Assembly: GCF_041821065.1 (NCBI RefSeq)
Contig: NZ_JBGUAX010000010.1
Span: 1 to 64,000, forward strand
DNA length: 64,000 bases
Reading direction: 5' to 3'
Source of the DNA: Egicoccus sp. AB-alg2
GTDB taxonomy: Bacteria > Actinomycetota > Nitriliruptoria > Nitriliruptorales > Nitriliruptoraceae
The notes below the pieces were generated by a model. That model saw only the letters and a program-made list of their open reading frames with translations, was not told the origin of the DNA and ran no database searches. This document shows positions 63,433-64,000 of the stretch, in pieces; within the stretch, counting starts at the first letter, position 1; each line of letters begins with the position of its first letter. A program made the translations under genes and the position numbers.

Positions 63433-64000
63433 CAGCGCACCTCCGCGAGCGTCAGCGGTGGGGCGTGCAGGTAGGTGATCGACGGGTCGCGACCGACCGT
63501 GTCGCTGGCCATCTCCAGCGCGTCGGTGAGCGTGCCGGCGGCACGGAAGCCCATGCGCCGGGCGACGGCCGGGTCGGCCCCGACCCAGATCACGTCGCCG
63601 AGGTGGTCCATGCCGTGGGCGCCCCAGTACCACATGTAGAACGGGTGCACGCCGTGGTAGGCGTGCGACTCGCGGTAGAGGTGCACGTACCACGGGTCGG
63701 CGGCGTAGGCCTGCTCGTACTTGCTCTCGATCAGCGCCGGGTCGGTGGTGTCGGCCAGCACCTGGTCGAAGAAGTCGATGTAGGACGGGTGGTGGACCTG
63801 GTGGAACTCGCGCCGCAGCGGGTGGAACAGGATCATCACGCCGCCGTGGCGGACCAGCGGGCGGCCCCGGTACATGTTGAAGAAGTACCCGAGGCCCATG
63901 CACATGGCCAGGATCGGGTTCATGATCGAGTTGACGTTGTAGGGCCCGACGTAGGGGATGCCGGTCACCAGCACGTCGGTCTGCCCGTCGACCTCGACCA
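63432..64000 (-). CDS. LarA-like protein (lactate racemase domain family), C-terminal part, cut by window edge
   Basis: The last 189 residues of a protein that continues beyond the window. ILVTGIPYVGPYNV-like sequence LVTGIPYVGPYNVNSIMNPI, then MYRGRPLVRHGGVMILFHP, and FYMWYWGAHGMDHLGDVIW are typical of the C-terminal half of LarA homologues. LarA uses the nickel-pincer cofactor to racemise or epimerise 2-hydroxy acids; homologues have varied substrates. The coupling with larE, larB and larC supports the call. The N-terminal half, which binds the cofactor, is not visible. Confidence 0.75.
   Translation of the reverse strand, partial: VEVDGQTDVLVTGIPYVGPYNVNSIMNPILAMCMGLGYFFNMYRGRPLVRHGGVMILFHPLRREFHQVHHPSYIDFFDQVLADTTDPALIESKYEQAYAADPWYVHLYRESHAYHGVHPFYMWYWGAHGMDHLGDVIWVGADPAVARRMGFRAAGTLTDALEMASDTVGRDPSITYLHAPPLTLAEVR

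Overview
The window is high-GC DNA from an actinobacterium. Many genes start at GTG, several lack a Shine-Dalgarno and look leaderless, many neighbours are coupled through ATGA/GTGA overlaps, and a short BldC-type regulator is present. Three proteins with triple S-layer homology (SLH) domains, LVIVD-repeat proteins and a nickel-pincer (lar) operon suggest a deep branch of the phylum, perhaps Nitriliruptoria. That placement is inference; no rRNA gene is present.

0-15 kb is a cell-surface region. An IS256-family element (17-1366) borders a lower-GC block of polysaccharide genes on the minus strand: flippase, polymerase-like membrane protein, glycosyltransferase, pyruvyltransferase and a CapD-type sugar dehydratase. 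Then come a Wzz/BY-kinase and a low-molecular-weight tyrosine phosphatase that overlap tail to tail, followed by two tandem secreted SLH proteins. SLH domains classically bind pyruvylated cell-wall polymers, so the pyruvyltransferase and the SLH proteins may serve one surface-anchoring system.

14.7-19 kb is an assimilatory sulfite operon (sir-cysH-siroheme synthase-cobA). 20-27.5 kb is accessory: a diguanylate cyclase, a VOC protein, a frameshifted SnoaL gene, a ParE/RelE-type toxin-antitoxin pair, a YCII protein, a GNAT, a lipoprotein, and an APS kinase with a degenerate sulfurylase-like N-terminus. 27.7-36.3 kb holds a UDP-glucuronate decarboxylase-like epimerase, a PLP decarboxylase, MetF, a GNAT/acyl-CoA synthetase fusion, a flavin reductase and a CsbD protein. 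37-38.6 kb has a 40-residue membrane peptide, a decayed MazEF locus and an 82-bp tandem duplication of the 3' end of metH. 38.6-47.8 kb carries metH, purM, a branched-chain amino acid dehydrogenase, a kinase-like protein and a BldC-like regulator. 48-60 kb has two LVIVD paralogues, a threonine dehydratase-like enzyme, aceE, a sulfotransferase and an OsmC protein. The right end is a lar operon (larA-like, plsC-like, larE, larB, larC) that runs off the window.

The most unusual feature is a family of intergenic repeats with a 19-nt period, found at five places (about 19.1-20.15, 21.6-21.8, 36.6-36.9, 38.1-38.3 and 50.5-50.95 kb), never inside a convincing gene. Two copies share a nested hairpin with a compensatory base-pair change. 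No tRNA, rRNA, CRISPR or prophage was seen.
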